Source: Hevea brasiliensis
Taxonomy: Eukaryota > Streptophyta > Magnoliopsida > Malpighiales > Euphorbiaceae
DNA: 64,000 bases
NCBI RefSeq assembly: GCF_030052815.1
Contig: NC_079499.1
Location: 99,048,480-99,112,479, forward strand
Reading direction: 5' to 3'
Positions 23,789 to 34,776 of the stretch are shown one piece after another. The translations under genes and the position numbers were made by a program. The stretch's first letter is position 1, and every line of letters begins with the position of its first letter. The notes under the pieces were generated by a model, which had not been told where the DNA came from, ran no database searches, and saw nothing but the letters and a program-made list of their open reading frames with translations.

Positions 23789-24627
23789 GTTAAAAATGAT
23801 GCTTATTCTGTTATAGACCTTAATTCTATAAGGCCAAAGTAGAAAACTTGTTAACAGGGTAAATTCGGGTAATTTGAATTATATTGTTGGCAGGGTAACA
23901 CCCACACATTTGTCAAAGTAGGAAAATGTGCAGATCCTCCTAACAGTATGATCTAGGATTACCCTCAAAATAAAAACACAAATAGAATATGATAAGAGCA
24001 AGTATGTCCCTTTCGTCCTATAACCGGGAAAATCCTAGTACCGGGTAGGTGCTACCTAATTGGCTATTTCTATCTTATGAGGTAGTTTGCTATGGCTTCC
24101 AGCTATTGTGATGGTTTAGCTCAAGGTCTAAATTTCTAAAAGCCACTGGTTCCCAAATTGCCCCCACTATAAATAGTAGAGCCCCATTCTATCACCATGA
24201 TACTAACGGGAGAGTTCCACAGGTATCACAGTAAATAGAACGAGTTTCAATATGAGCAAAAGCCTTCACGGATACTAATGGGGTAAAACCCATCGGTACC
24301 GCTACATGACTCCCTCCTATTTTCCTAAAAGGGTAAGAAAGCCTGGGTATAGGGCTGGAGTGTGTGAGGACATTGTGTGAGTATTCAGTGTGTGAAGGGA
24401 CACCTTTACCTCTTCCCAGTACGGGGGAGTTTTTTTCTTTCCTTTTTTTAGACGAAGAGTGTTGTAGGGAATAAGACAATCGAGATAAGCAAAATGGTTA
24501 GTAAAAATAACAATAATCAATAGATAGAGATTTTCCAATTTTGTAAATTAAACCCACCTAACTACAGTTTGAGCATAAAATTAAATCTGCTTTTGGACCT
24601 CTAATCCGGGGTTAAGGTGAAATGGAG
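23789..24627 (-). other. Tat1 leader between PBS and ORF1
   Basis: About 840 bp without a credible ORF, between the primer-binding site and the ORF1 start. The short frames at 24192-24538 have no recognisable content. It is the 5' untranslated leader of the element. Confidence 0.6.
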
Positions 24628-24645
24628 TCCCTAGTGGAGTCGCCA
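24628..24645 (-). other. Tat1 primer-binding site (Arg tRNA type)
   Basis: The minus strand reads TGGCGACTCCACTAGGGA three bases after the LTR end (GCGACA at 24649-24654). This is the type of PBS reported for Ogre/Tat elements, complementary to an arginine tRNA. The tRNA assignment is from family knowledge. The position relative to the LTR is seen directly. Confidence 0.75.
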
Positions 24646-25141
24646 AGCTGTCGCAATGTATTTTGCGGTCGCCTGGACGAACACTCACCGAAGTGGGAAA
24701 GAGTGAGGAGTCGCCACTTTAATTTTGAGGGAAATTAAAGAAAACCATTTGTGAAAATAAATTAAAATGAAACCACTTCGAAAACAAAGATTCTAGGTTC
24801 GGGGTCCGTATACGGGCGGGGAAGGTGTTAGGCACCCCGCCTCATCCCTCTATGAGGGCAAACAGATTTGACACTATGCCCTTTATAAATTAAAATCGGT
24901 AGTTAAGGGGGGTTAGAATGAAGATGTTAATCCCTTTGATAAAAGAGAATATTTAATTTTTCACTGGTTCGGGTTACCCAGATACATAAATAAATGAGAT
25001 GACCCTTAGTGAGTTGGTGTTGTGTATCAGTTTTTGTTTAAGGGGTTACTTTGCGTATTGTGCTATTTTAGTTTGGATTTGAGAAAATCCGGGTAAAGGC
25101 TTTTCCCGATCTCTAGGGATAATTTATTTAAAGTTTAAATG

Positions 25142-25523
25142 AAGGATCTCAGATAAAAACTCTCCTCCGATCTCCACATATTAAAATTTTGGTTGAGAAT
25201 AGGATAAGAACTCTCCTCCGATCTCCTTTTAATGTTCCTTAAAATTTTGATTGAGAATCGGATAAGAACTCTCCTCTGATCTCTTTAAATAATTATTAAA
25301 AATTTTGATTGAGAATCGAATAAGAACTCTCCTCCGATCTCTTTTAATATTTATTAAAAATTTTGATTGAGAATCGGATAAGAACTCTCCTCCGATCTCT
25401 TTTAATATTTATTGAAAATTTTGATTGAAGATCGGATAAGAACTCTCCTCCGATTTCTTTAAATAATTATTAAAAATTTTGATTGAGAATCGGATAAGAA
25501 CTCTCCTACGATCTCTTGAGATT
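25142..25523. repeat. 58-bp tandem repeat in the Tat1 LTR
   Basis: About seven units with the core GGATAAGAACTCTCCTCCGA occur at spacings of 51, 58, 59, 58, 57 and 58 bp (CTCTCCT at about 25160, 25211, 25269, 25328, 25386, 25443, 25501). Each is followed by an AT-rich part (TTTAATATTTATTAAAAATT). Units are very similar, so the expansion is recent or homogenised. It lies in the transcribed R-U5 part of the LTR. Confidence 0.9.
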
Positions 25524-25989
25524 TAATTGCGATCGTATATCGTGAAGACCTTAGACTAAAGTTTCTGGCATCCGTAGAAGCTGAGAACTCGAATAAGGCT
25601 TCTCTTATCCCGTTGGTGCCTTATAACTAGGTAGGGGATGCGGACTGAATTTTTACCAATCTCCTATGTGATCGCCTTAGCAATACCTTTTGATAGGCAA
25701 CATTCTCTCTTCCGCTTACTAGTCTGGGATCCGATCTTATCTCGGTCCCCTACTATACCAGGCTATCTCCAAAACGTGTTTAGTGGTTCGACTTTATAAT
25801 TTTTCTCCGATTTATTATCCAAACTTTAATTATTTTAAGGAAATTCTCATGTTAAGATATAGCTACCAACGTTTTATCAAACTACCTACACGTTACCCAT
25901 AACCAGAACGCCTATATTAGGAGATAATAAAGACTAAGAACAGATAAATAACATGAACTGATGTATCAAAAGATAAACTCAAGAGAAAA

Positions 25990-28900
25990 TGTAATACCCC
26001 TCACCCGTCTATAGTATAGCCGAGCAAGGCATGCTACACGGCGTGCCGGAACACCTAGTCTGTGATTATCTCATTTCTTGAACTCAAGTTGATTTTAAGA
26101 AGTCATTTATGTAATATTCATATCATGTTGATACTATTGTCACACTTTGTTAAAATCAGTGTTTCAAGACTAGTAATAAAAATTTGGCAAGGTGCCGTCT
26201 ATATTTAGGACAAACTGTCCTTCCAAACCTGTTGAAAACAGTTTAATATTATGATATCAAAATCTCAAATATTTCACAGTCTCTATTTCTCAGTAAAGTC
26301 AATAGACTTTTACAGTTATTAAACAGTTCCATAATACACTCCATAATAATTTAAATATATATAGAAAATTTCTATGTTATTTAATATGTACAAAATATTA
26401 CAAACCTTAGAACTTTCATAACATTATAAAATACAGGGCTGAATTTCAAATATACAACAAAAGTACAAAATACAAGATATCCTAAGTCCTACCATGTATG
26501 CAATGCAGTGCAGATGACTCTGGACTCCTGTGCAGATCTGACGTCTCACCTGGTCGTAGGTCTGCTGGGCTCCCCAGCTGTATCTCCAATACCTACGCGT
26601 TGCAAAAGCAACGCGCTAAGCAATTTTGCTTAGTGGTGCCAAATATAAAGAAATATATACTAAAATAAAGTAAATAAAGTGTTTACAAATTTTTGGTGGT
26701 GCTGTATGTCAGTAGACTGGATTTAGGTATTTGAATTTAATAGCACTTGAATTATCGCCTGTAGCCTATATCTGACTGCATCGATAAACGGATATACTAG
26801 CACTGGGTACCTAGTCCTCGGGCTGTCACACCATCGGTCACAAAGTGTCTCCCGGTGTGCAAATAACGTGGCTAAAAAGCCATATAGTCAATCTGGCATT
26901 AAGCCAAAAATAAATACACAATATGTATAGCCGTAAGCTATTAAAGTCACAGTGCGGCATAATAAACCGTAAAAACACAGTATGGCATTAAGCCATTTAC
27001 AGAACAGCTATCAGAATCCTATTGGCATGCCAACCTATCCATACTAGTCAACTAGGCAAACTAGGGCACATCATTAATTAATTGTTTAATTCTTCAATTT
27101 TTGGAGTTTACTAACTATTATATAATTCACAAGTCAATGCATATGTTGACCTTTTTAGGTAATATGGATAAGTTGTTTCTAGCATCAATATGTCACAATT
27201 TATATCTCAATATGCTGCCAATATAGTGCAATTTACCATTTTTACAAGTTGGCATTCATTGGCAAAATGCTTCAAGCATCACTGTATGCAAAATGTCAAA
27301 TTCTCAATTTTTGTGTGTTAGATTGGTCTAGCTTAAAGTCCTATTTCCCTTGGTTTTTAGCTTTTGGTCAAAGAAGCAAAATTGTAGCTCTATGTCTTAT
27401 TGCACACGGAGCAAAATTTCAGGTCATTCCGAGTTGTGTAGACCAAGATATAGTCAATTTGCTAAAGCTGGACAGATTGCACTTTTAGTGCACAATTTGA
27501 TCAATTTTTATGTCACTTTTGGTTCGGCAGTTTTTATGCCCGAACTTGTGCAAGCCATTTGACTTGGTTCTGATCATTTCTGGGCTTTGGTGTCTTCATA
27601 AGACTTGTAGATATAGGTTTTAACTATTCATGGTCAAAATTTCAGGTCAATTGGACCTGTTTTGAGTGAGTTATGGCCTAAACACTAACTACTGCCCAAA
27701 TGGTCAGTTTTCAGGCCTCAAATGCACTAATCCGGATTTGGTCACTTTTTAAGGTCAGTTTCTAGGCAGAATTTTGACAACATTTCTGCATGAAAGTTGG
27801 CCTATTTGGTGTCTAGTTTCACCCCATATTGGCCTCATACCAATTAGGTTCACAGTTTGGCACTTACGGCCTAATTTAGGTGCTGCCTCCAATACACAAC
27901 CTGCACAAAGCACATACACTCCCAATTTGATGTTCCTTCTCCTCCTCATTACTACAATATTCAATCAACAACACTTCCATACATATATTGTAAACAATTC
28001 CAGCAAAAATTTTGGGTAGAATACTCAAGTGCACAAGGCACACAATACACTATTAAACTTCAATATTTACATCCACCCAAATTCAACATACTTCAATGTT
28101 AATATTACACATATACTTCAACATATTCATACTTCAATATCACTTACACTTGCTGCCCACAATTTAACATTAACATATATCATTAATAACCACATGTTCA
28201 CACATAAATTCATGCTATTAGGGGCTGCCAAACATGGCAGTTTGCTCAAGGCATCAAGGTTCCATTTCACACCTTTAATCTAAACACTACATGCACATAC
28301 TTATGCACAAACTTACTACAACTTTCATTTGAATTAATCAACCTTCATTTTCATTCACTAGAAGTAAAAATAACTCAAGCTCAACAAGGGTTCATGGCTG
28401 TCGAAAATGGACAAGTCCATTTCTCACTATTTCTTTCATTTCTCTTCACCAAAACACTCACCTCAACCTAAACACAAGCTTTACTAAAGCAAGGGAGAGG
28501 TTTTGGACACTTACAACTTTTGGAGCTTATCAAAACTTTTAAAGCTTATCAAAACTTCACCAAATATCTTCCTTTTTGTTCTCAATAATCTGCCCAAGAG
28601 GTGTAGACCAAGTTTAATGAAAGAATTTAAGTGGAAACATGGCGTGAAGGTGCTTGCATGAGAGATTTGGAAGCTTTGCCCATGGTGTTTTCATGGTGGT
28701 CCATTTCGGCTGGAGAAGATGATGCAGAAAACTAAAGTGTTTAGTGGACATACACATGTCCTTTAGGTGTTTAAATACCCCTTAGTGCCCCACTCACTTT
28801 TAATTAAGTAATTTTATATGTAAAGATTTTAATTATTCACTTTATACCCCATTTCTTGCACTATTAATATAATGTACCACAATTTTAATTTTTAAGACAT

Positions 28901-29401
28901 TTATAAAGTGTAATATCATTTATTTTTAATGGACATTGAGGTCAAAAGGCAACTCTAGGTGTCAAATGACCAAAATACCCCACTTCGGATTATATTCCCG
29001 ATTTTTTCGGTAATACCGATTTTTGTCTGTTTCTCGATTTTTCGTTTTTCTTTGTACTAATCTATTAATTTTTCTTTGATGTTTTTAGTGTCAATTACAT
29101 TTCAATAAAATTTTATTTATGTCTCAAAATTAAATTCAGAGGGTTCCCCGCGGTCCTGGGGTCGATAACAGCCTTCTCGGTGCGGTCACCCATCGCTGTG
29201 GTGCTAGCTCGTTTAACTTAGCATCATTTTCTCTCTTTCATTTTTGTTTGATTTTTCTTGTATTTTCTTTTTATTTATTTCATCATTATATGTCTGTTCA
29301 CTATCACCGAAGTCTAGTTCCAAATATCCTAACTTGCCTGGACTGTTATTTGACTATTGGAACAACTGAACGTACAGAACACGTACAGTGGGGATGTTAC
29401 A
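25990..29401 (-). mobile_element. Solo LTR of a Tekay/Del-related family, inverted
   Basis: It starts TGTAATACCCC and ends GGGGATGTTACA on the plus strand, with imperfect 5-bp flanks GAAAA (25985-25989) and GAATA (29402-29406). Read on the minus strand it starts TGTAACATCCCC, and long stretches (for example 27480-27850) match the reverse complement of LTR B around 8910-9300. No internal sequence, PBS or second LTR is attached, so it is a solo LTR of 3,412 bp left by LTR-LTR recombination. It is clearly more diverged than LTRs A-C are from one another. ORFs inside are not credible. Confidence 0.85.
26596..26633 (-). repeat. Two adjacent perfect hairpins in the solo LTR
   Basis: CGCGTTGC-AAAA-GCAACGCG (26596-26615) is followed directly by CTAAGCA-ATTT-TGCTTAG (26616-26633). 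On the minus strand they follow the anchor GCACCA, which also precedes the unrelated hairpin in LTR B (10715-10735). Confidence 0.85.
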
Positions 29402-29957
29402 GAATAAACACCTACGTAGGGGCCTTTTAACATAAGATAAACTTGACGAAAATTACGAGCATGAAAATAAAGAAAATAAAAACAAACACTGGATAAGGCA
29501 ACAGTTCGGACACTCACCTGTAGGGGGTTGAACCTATTGAACTAACTAATGGAGTCACGAATGTTGTAGAGTTGCGTGCTAATAGTCTAGGGACTAATGC
29601 TTGCTTTGAAATGAAGAATACCAAGTTAGAGTGTAGTTGAGCCGGAATGACAATAACCAGGTTCGAATGAAATTGAGCTTGGAAAATAAAAGTGGATATA
29701 AAAGTGATGACAACAGAACTGAAACTAAGAGGGGGGGGGGGGGTATCGTAGAGCAATGAACAAACTAAAAATAAAGAGTTCTAGTGTCCAATACTCCTTC
29801 AGAGAAAATACTTTAGAAAACTGGTTTCTGAAGTTCTTTTCTATGTTGAAAGATTAAAATAGCAGAGTAGCAAAACTGAATTGATTTTCAGAGCCTTTCC
29901 ACTATAATCACCACCCTTTTTTCTTTTTCCGTCCCCCTTCAACAGTTTTCATACAGG

Positions 29958-29966
29958 TATTTATAG
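29958..29966 (-). promoter_or_regulatory. TATA box of the Tat1 5' LTR
   Basis: The minus strand reads CCCTATAAATACC, a good plant TATA box at a sensible place in the LTR. Transcription would run leftward into the R-U5 region and ORF1. Confidence 0.65.
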
Positions 29967-31169
29967 GGACCGGGTGCTCCCAATGAAGGGTCAAGATTTT
30001 CTTTGAGGGAGATGGAAGGTTTGGATTTTAAAGGACATGATCTGATGCTTGGGAATTAAAGAGAATCAAAATGAACGGCTGAGATCCTTTTCAGAATATT
30101 TGTCCATTCTCTTTTCTAATCTGACGGCTCAAAATTTTCTTGTCAAGAGCGATCCGAGGGCTGGGAATAAAAGGCGACGGTCTTATCGTCTTCTTCTTTG
30201 ATCCAAGGGCTCTGGACCTGTCCTTACAAGTAAGATCAACGGTGGAGATCGAGATGTACAGGACTTCCATGACACGTCCTAGCGACTGTCAGTAATATAG
30301 GTGATTCTGCAAAAGAGGCGTGCGGTGGAGATTTGATCTCGTCTGCAACGCTTTAACTACCTCGGCTCTGATTATGACGACAGTTATTGGAAGTTGTCTT
30401 ATTCTCCTTGCTTTTCAATCTCCCATTCCTTCCGACCTCCCTAATATGATCTTTTTCCGATCTCTCATGCTGGGCCCCCTCTCCCGATCTCTCCCATTCC
30501 TGAGTCTTCTCCTTTATCCGGGCCGATTCAGTCAAAGCATTTATTCCTTCGGTTTTCGAGGCATCTGCTTCGTTTTCTGCTAGTAATAAATGCTCAGACC
30601 TTCTCTATATATACCTTTAATGGGAAATCCTTCAGCATTTCATTTTCTCCTCTTTCTGTCTCACTTTTCCTGTTCTAACTGCTCTAGCCACAATCCGACC
30701 ATGGTAGCTGTTTTTGATCTTTTTCTGACTGTTCCCTTTGTTTATCGACTGAAAATTTATGACCCCGGTGATCAGAAAATCACAATGGCCACCTCTAATG
30801 ACAGAGAGAGAACCAGACTAATTTACCGATCCAGATCGAAAATGTCGATCGTGTTGATCTCGAGTCAGTTGACCGATCTAATCGGCAAACCGATTTCGGG
30901 CGAGAAGACTGCTAATTTCCCTCTTATCATTGGTGACTGCCCTTCAAAGTTTACTTGGCTCCTCACCACATTAGGTGTCCCGACTGCGGCTTGGTTCCGA
31001 GCGATAACATTGACGACGACCTCTCTTATCTTCATGAGAGTCATAGTCACCCCATCTGAGCTGTACATCTATCCGATATCGATGGTTGGTTTCCTGATCA
31101 AACACATCTTTTGATTCAGCCACGAGACTAGGCTTTAACATAGGTCTTTACTAGGTAGGATGTACCGCT

Positions 31170-31300
31170 GATCTCTAGATATCGCCCAAATGATGTAATC
31201 TGACCTTTAATATAATTCGATCTCCAGAGATCGCCCAAATGATGTGATCTGACCTTTAATGTAATCCGATCTCTTGAGATCGCCCAAATGATGTAATCCG
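31170..31300. repeat. 49-bp tandem repeat with palindromes
   Basis: Three units contain GATCTCNNGAGATC-type palindromes: 31170-31183 (imperfect), 31219-31232 and 31268-31281 (perfect apart from the central two bases). Each is followed by GCCCAAATGATGT. The arm sequence is constant and the centre varies (TA, CA, TT). Confidence 0.85.
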
Positions 31301-31588
31301 ACCCTTTGGAAATGAAATCTTATTTTGACAATTATCATTTTATTATTATTGCATTGGTTATTTTTCGATCTCTAAGTGTGTTTATCCGATCTGATTCCTA
31401 ACTTAATAGCCTTTAGCCGATCTGTAATTCTGAACATCTACCTTAGTTCGCCGATCTTTAACTAGCCGACCTCCCCTTATTTATTTATGGAGTTTCTGGA
31501 ATGTTCTTGTAACGTGTCAGAAAAGCTGGCGAATCTCGCTATCCGATGCGCCGCTTGGGACATTGTGAGCATTAAATGCTCAGACGGG

Positions 31589-31596
31589 TATAAATA
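31589..31596 (+). promoter_or_regulatory. TATA box upstream of the antisense ORF
   Basis: TATAAATA followed by GGGG lies 155 bp upstream of the ATG at 31751. This is a reasonable distance for a leader and suggests that the plus-strand ORF had its own promoter. Confidence 0.55.
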
Positions 31597-31750
31597 GGGG
31601 ATGGGTCAGCCAGTTGCTCCCTTATGTCATTTTCAGCATCTCGCGAGCGATTCCAAAATTCTCTAGTTTCTTCAAGTTCTTCCGACACCGATCATACTCC
31701 GGCAAGGGTTTTGATCTTTCTTTTAGTTAAATATTCTCTTTTCTTTGAAA

Positions 31751-33588
31751 ATGAGTGGCGCCGAGGGTTAGAGAGCGGCAAGCCCCCCTTCCGTTCACGT
31801 CTCGTGGTCGTCAGATGAAGTTGAGGTGGTTGGGCCAAGCGTGCGATCTGATGCTCCCATGACCTCCGTTTCAGCTCGTGGTCAAGCGGGACCCTCAATA
31901 CGAGTGCATCCCTCAGGGAGAGAAAACCTTCCTGTGGATGAGCTGCTGTCAATCGTTCAAGAAACCTATCTGCAAACGTTTAGCCAAGAATATAACCTTT
32001 AGCCCGATTCATACGAACTTATCAGGTGTTATGGCGACCTCCGAGCCGATCACTTCTTCGAAGAAAATGATATGATCATGGTATACGAAGAGCAATTAAA
32101 AGCCGGGCTGCGGTTTCCCCTTGATGACTTCTTCAAGGAAGTTCTGAAATTCCACCAAGTATGTATAGCCCAAGTACATCCGAACTCATAGCGGATCCTG
32201 GTAGCATTCAAAGGCCTCTGCCGAGCTAAGGGACTCAGTCCAATAATGAAGGTGTTCGCTGAGCTACATAGGCTAACTCATCGAAAGGACGACGAGTATT
32301 GGTTCTTTCAGGCGAAGCCGCATTGCGGGCTTTTTACCGATCTGCCTTCCTCACTGAAGAATTGGAAGAACCGCTTCTTTATTTTGAGGAGCAAGATTCC
32401 GAACAGTTTTGAGGGTTTCCCACGTAGCTGGCTGCATCTGGGCCCCTCACTTCCGAAGCGCATCACCCTGAATAGGGAAGAGGGCATAATGGTGATGGAG
32501 CTGAAAGATTAGGCGGCCACTCAGAAGTTCTCTTGTTTAGATGCGGTGACAGCCAAACTGCATCATTGGACAATGCAGCTGATTACCAACGAAGAACGCG
32601 GGTTTCAACTCTCTGACCTCGGCCTTAGTACTTTCTATATCTCTGATCTTTGGACCTTAGGGAACTCACTGACTTTTTCTTTGTGCAGGCATGGTGAGCG
32701 GCAAGGCTTCCAAGGAGAGCCGAAAGCAGAAGAGAGAGGTCTCCAGAAAAGTGCGGGAGATGAAGCACGCCGAGGCCTCTCAGACGCCAAGGCACGACCC
32801 AGAGGAGATGCAGGGAGGCTCGCCCCGACCCTCGGGACCGCCGATCCCTGAAGTAGAAGTGATCCGGTCTCCTCCTCGACAAGAAGAACCGCCACCTCCG
32901 ACAGTTGCTCCAAGTGCGGAAGGGGGTCCTTTCCAACCTCTTACAAGGACCCTTTCCCGCGGCGCTCAAGTCCTGATTCACTCTCTGGAGAAGAACCAAA
33001 CTGTTCGAGAGAATCCGAGTTTGGCTAAGGTTTTGGGGGCCTCCATCTGCCTTCAAGAGGATCGGAATAGGCTGACCCCAAACAGTCTCGACGATATCCT
33101 AACCCAGACTATGAGCCTGAGCATGGAGAGTTTGGTGAACCAACATATCGTCTGGGAAAAGGCTCATCATTTAAAGCAGGAGATCCAAAAGGTGGGTCAG
33201 GAAGCGGCTTTCGCCCGAGCTCAACTTTCATCCGCTCGAGATTATATAGCTGAAATTGAGGGGCAGATGAAATTCTATGAGGATAAATTGGCCAAGCAGC
33301 TCATGTTCTTGAAGAAGCTTGGGCGCTTCGAGCTGCTGATGTCACTCGCCTCACTGCAGAACTTAGAGTGAAAGAAGAAGAAGCAGTGACGAGGGAGGCC
33401 GGTGCTTATGTGAACGCCCACGGGGACCTTTTGGCCGAGCTCAAGAAGCGTTATCCCGAGGAGGACTTTTCCTGGATGGTGGACCTGGCTCCCTAAGACG
33501 AAGAGGATAGCGAGGAGGAGGCTGAGGGTGATAGAGATGGTGAACAAAATGTAGAACAGGCTGGGGGTGATCCTCCAGCCGAATGACT
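31751..33588 (+). pseudogene. PF04195-like 'gypsy type transposon' ORF, antisense to the Tat elements
   Basis: From the ATG at 31751 one frame runs to about 32690 with four in-frame stops. It contains the family core (GLRFPLDDFFKEVLKFHQV, then AQVHPNS, GLCRAKGLSP and FAELHRLTHR). The signal at 32629-32690 (GTACTTTC to TTTGTGCAG) looks like an intron leading into the frame from 32691, which encodes a Lys/Glu-rich linker, a Pro-rich stretch and a coiled coil (MSLSMESLVNQHIVWEKAHH). A frameshift near 33310 is needed to reach the acidic end at 33588. Such ORFs are known as extra, often antisense, genes in the 3' part of Tat/Grande elements. Here it lies 3' of the Tat2 integrase on the opposite strand. 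Function is unknown. Confidence 0.7.
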
Positions 33589-34253
33589 TGTATTTTTTTA
33601 TTTTGAAATGAAATGAAGTTCTTTCTTTTTGTTCACTGACTTGATGAGATCGGAACGAATCTAAATTGTACAAGCGCCTGACTGTCTGAACCAATTAGAA
33701 CATCAAACTTAAAAGTGATTATTAATCCAAGTATAAGAAGTCGGAAAAACATTGTAAGCATGAGATCGGCTGAGAACAAAACCCGAACGGGACTTAAGAT
33801 TATTAAAATTGGAAACCTGATTTGAACACTTAAGATCGAAAGCATCATTAAACCAGATTAAAACCTTATCATTATTAAACGATTATCCATAAAATTTTAA
33901 AAGGGAGATCGGATATAAAACTGGATGGCACGAAGACCTAATGTTAGTTTGATTTCATTTGACGAGAGATCGAAAATGTGATTAACTGGCCAAGAGACTT
34001 AATAATTGGTTCAAGAGATCGGTAAGGATTTGAGTGATACGGAAACTTGGTATTGGTTCGGTTTCTTTGGAGAGAGATAAAAATGTGATCGTCTGGCAAG
34101 AAGACTCGGTGTCGGTTTAGATCCCTATGAAGAGAGATCAGAAACGAATGGAGACTTGGTGATGGGGATCGATTTCAAAGTTTATTGATTTCTGGGATCG
34201 ACCAAAATATGGTGTCGACAGCGACCCTATGCCTTTCTGAAGATTGAGCTTGA
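33589..34253 (+). other. GAGATCGG-rich degenerate repeats between the two antisense ORFs
   Basis: No ORF. About three degenerate units of roughly 85-110 bp with CTGG..AAGA.ACT, GGTT and GAGAGATCGAAAATGTGAT-like blocks occur in 33900-34200. The same GATCGG word is frequent from 25100 to 34200. It may mark a boundary between two retroelement families. Confidence 0.5.
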
Positions 34254-34776
34254 ATGGGATCAGAGAGTATCAATAATCTCTTTAATCAATCCATGAGCTT
34301 GAGCCTAGAGGCGGCTGCCACTCAACATATGGTGAAGGAGAAGGTGAACTTCCTTAGGCGGGAGATGTTTAAGGCAGTCAATGAAGCTATGGCCTTTAAG
34401 AATAATCTGACCGTTACTGGTGCTAGGGTGCATGAGTTAGAGAAGCAAGTGCCATCTTCTGAAGAGCATGTAGCTCGACTACGTAAAGAGCTGGAGGATG
34501 CCAAGGCGAGTCAAGCTACTGATCTAGCTAAATTTTTAGAAGAGCTTAAGGCGAAAGAAAATGAAATAATTGAAAAGGAGGCCAACACCTATGTGCAAGC
34601 CTATAGTGGCCTTTCTTGCTGAGCTACTGAAACGTTATCTGAATAAGGACTTCGCTTGGCTCGAAAAGCTTGCCCTTGGTGCTGAACCTGAGAGTGAAAG
34701 TAAGGATAAGGAGGCTAAGGGTTCTGTAAGTGTAAATGATGATGTACAGGTGAGTGGGGATCCACCTACTGAATGA
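34254..34776 (+). pseudogene. Second, truncated antisense-ORF copy (C-terminal coiled coil)
   Basis: The frame 34254-34622 (a coiled coil containing MSLSLEAAATQHMVKEK) and the frame 34570-34776 (ending with DPPTE) correspond to the C-terminal half of the ORF at 31751-33588. Shared landmarks are MSLS-E, KRY--DF-W and the final DPP-E. Identity is only moderate, so this is a paralogue from another family rather than a recent duplicate. The N-terminal PF04195-like core is missing. A frameshift lies near 34600. Confidence 0.6.

Larger units (their letters stand above)
1..30560 (-). mobile_element. Tat/Ogre-lineage Ty3-gypsy element (Tat1), interrupted
   Basis: The minus strand carries, in order from right to left, a long LTR (from 24649), a primer-binding site, an upstream ORF, gag, protease, RT, RNase H and integrase. 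The order RT, RNase H, integrase identifies Ty3/gypsy. The gag type, the extra ORF before gag, the G-patch-like stretch and the PBS fit the Tat/Ogre lineage as known from plants. Two insertions break it (3249-16621 and 25990-29401). Several stops and frameshifts make it non-autonomous. The right (5') LTR edge near 30560 is a guess, and the 3' LTR is not visible and probably lies left of the window. Confidence 0.85.
24649..30560 (-). repeat. Tat1 5' LTR (outer end uncertain), split by a solo LTR
   Basis: On the plus strand the LTR starts TGTCGCAATG at 24649, next to the PBS. It contains a GTGTTAGGCACCCC block (about 24827-24840) familiar from Tat LTRs, a 58-bp tandem repeat (25142-25523), and a minus-strand TATA box at 29958-29966. 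A 3.4-kb solo LTR is inserted at 25990. Without it the R-U5 part is nearly 1.9 kb. A run of 13 G lies at 29731-29743. U3 extends right of the TATA box, but I cannot find the terminal CA. The end at 30560 is approximate. Confidence 0.65.
30561..31750 (+). other. Plus-strand promoter-like region between two Tat elements
   Basis: No gene is visible, and the frame 30590-31114 has no recognisable domain. Two promoter-like blocks share the stretch AAATGCTCAGAC before a TATA box: TATATATA at 30606-30613 and TATAAATA at 31589-31596, about 980 bp apart. They look like related copies of one promoter. Between them are CCGATCT-rich sequence and a 49-bp tandem repeat. The region could be the remains of an LTR or the 3' part of Tat2. 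I cannot define its ends. Confidence 0.45.

Noticed and set aside
25142..25523. CRISPR-like array
   Set aside because: Units are contiguous with similar spacers, in plant nuclear DNA inside an LTR. It is an ordinary tandem repeat.
29731..29743. Run of 13 G as a G-quadruplex
   Set aside because: A single homopolymer could form one, but there is no set of separate G-tracts, and the length may be a sequencing artefact.
30590..31114. 174-residue plus-strand ORF as a gene
   Set aside because: No recognisable domain, odd composition, and it lies in promoter or LTR-like DNA behind a TATA box. Possibly just the leader of a retroelement.
32625..33056. Minus-strand ORFs opposite the antisense element ORF
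   Set aside because: Shadows of the plus-strand coding frame, with no motif of their own.
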